A stretch of 64,000 bases of DNA from Pseudomonas sp. TH41. GTDB lineage: Bacteria > Pseudomonadota > Gammaproteobacteria > Pseudomonadales > Pseudomonadaceae. The stretch spans positions 950,001 to 1,014,000 of the forward strand of contig NZ_JAEKFH010000003.1 in NCBI RefSeq assembly GCF_016650695.1, given 5' to 3'. The notes beneath the pieces are model-generated. The model saw only the letters and a list, made by a program, of their open reading frames with translations, searched no databases and was not told the origin of the DNA. This document shows positions 63,282 through 64,000 of this stretch, piece by piece; within the stretch, counting starts at the first letter, position 1; every line of letters starts with the position of its first letter. A program made the position numbers and the translations under genes.

Positions 63282-64000
63282 TCAGTTCCGCGGTGGCGAC
63301 TGTAAATCCAGTGGTGCGGCCTTGTCGGGACGCCCCCTAATCAGCGATTCCGGATGCCGTCCCAGGTAATCCGAGAATTCACGCAAGGAGCGCGACATGC
63401 GGCCAAGTTCTTCCATGGTCTGACCTAACTGTTCGCGTTGCGGCGAGTCTTCGGCCAAAGTCGAACTGGCCGATTGCAGGGTCTTGCTGACGTCCGCCAA
63501 AGTAGTCTGCACTCCGGGCAGCGTTTTCGCGTTGAACTGGGCGAGGCCTTTGCGCAGTTCGACAAGGTTGCTGTCGAGATTGTTAGCAATACGCTCAACG
63601 GGGAGTTTGTTGATTTTTTCGACCATGGCCTGCAGTTGCTCCTGCAATAGATCGAGGCTTCCGGGAATAGTCGGGATGCTGACAGGGCGGAGGGTCGGAT
63701 CGAACGCGACTTTTTCCGCTTTGGGGTAAAAGTCGAGCGAGATATAAAGTTGGCCGGTCAACAGATTGCCAGTGCGCGCCTGAGCCCGCAGACCATTGTC
63801 GATGAAGGTCCCGATCAACCGCACCCCCGCAGCCTCGTCATTCGGGTCATGATTGAGCGTCTTGTGCAATTTGAGTTGAGCTTGCCCCAGACGTTGCGGG
63901 TAAATCACGATGCCGACATTGAGCGGGAAACTACGCTTTTTTGCGTCGAAATCCAGATTGATCGCCACCACCTTGCCGATTTCCGTGCCGAGGAACTCCA
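63282..64000 (-). CDS. pqiB: MCE-family intermembrane transport protein PqiB, C-terminal part
   Basis: Only the last 239 residues are in the window; the gene continues past base 64000. The visible part has the end of an MCE domain (EFLGTEIGKVVAINLDFDAKKRSFPLNVGIVIYP), a linker, another MCE-like segment (DNGLRAQARTGNLLTGQLYISLDFYP) and a long C-terminal helical region (LDLLQEQLQAMVEKINKLPVERI ... TMEELGRMSRSLREFSDYLGRHPESLIRG) that builds the PqiB needle. It forms a lipid channel across the periplasm. pqiA would be expected upstream. Confidence 0.85.
   Translation of the reverse strand, partial: EFLGTEIGKVVAINLDFDAKKRSFPLNVGIVIYPQRLGQAQLKLHKTLNHDPNDEAAGVRLIGTFIDNGLRAQARTGNLLTGQLYISLDFYPKAEKVAFDPTLRPVSIPTIPGSLDLLQEQLQAMVEKINKLPVERIANNLDSNLVELRKGLAQFNAKTLPGVQTTLADVSKTLQSASSTLAEDSPQREQLGQTMEELGRMSRSLREFSDYLGRHPESLIRGRPDKAAPLDLQSPPRN

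Overview
The window is chromosomal DNA from a fluorescent pseudomonad, most likely of the Pseudomonas fluorescens group. The evidence is the high-GC coding style, a complete Wsp chemosensory operon beside prfB, the gene order recJ / thrC-hom-dsbC-xerD / rplS-trmD-rimM-rpsP / ffh that resembles other Pseudomonas chromosomes, a DUF3509 gene of the Pseudomonas type, and about twenty REP/REPIN repeats of the kind that litter P. fluorescens genomes. No rRNA, tRNA, CRISPR array or insertion sequence was seen.

Layout. 1-10 kb: prfB (with its programmed +1 frameshift) and wspA-B-C-D-E-F-R, all on the minus strand; the Wsp genes overlap and form one surface-sensing, c-di-GMP-producing pathway. 10-21 kb: a DUF533 gene, then a plus-strand polyamine/GABA block: LysR regulator, aldehyde dehydrogenase, the YdcSTUV-type ABC importer, PatD and an APC permease. 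Uptake of putrescine-like compounds and oxidation of gamma-aminobutyraldehyde would be linked here. Four REPINs sit between its genes. 21.1-25.1 kb: an accessory patch with codon use unlike its neighbours. It holds an RloA-like ATPase/RloB-like TOPRIM pair (candidate phage defence), a solitary BRO-N antirepressor-like gene, an RHH antitoxin/ParE toxin pair and a small unknown gene.

25-48 kb is mostly core: opgD, an Old Yellow Enzyme, recJ, yaeQ, a CoA transferase, a periplasmic binding-like protein, DUF3509, thrC, hom, dsbC, xerD, rplS-trmD-rimM-rpsP, ffh, ypjD, yfjD, an MHS-type transporter and purT. 47.5-58 kb: DUF1289, gamma-carbonic anhydrase-like, two Nudix enzymes, an L,D-transpeptidase, a second Lon-type protease (asrA-like) behind a strong heat-shock-type promoter, a chagasin-like cysteine protease inhibitor, a YhhN protein, cmoA-cmoB (wobble uridine modification), tadA (wobble adenosine deamination) and a Tat-exported multicopper oxidase.

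58-62.6 kb is a second accessory stretch: a 90-residue PTS EIIB-like protein lacking its phospho-cysteine, a 990-residue putative secreted toxin with a dermonecrotic-toxin-like N-terminus and a ChaN/TIKI-like C-terminus, a 72-residue acidic protein and a frameshifted remnant of a membrane protein. The window ends in a Pqi-type lipid transport operon (pqiC and the C-terminal part of pqiB).

The best candidates for under-described biology are the RloA/RloB pair with its island, the large toxin, the cysteine-less EIIB protein, and a ~100-bp REPIN subfamily with a conserved spacer repeated inside the polyamine cluster. All functional statements rest on reading motifs and on family knowledge; no searches were run.
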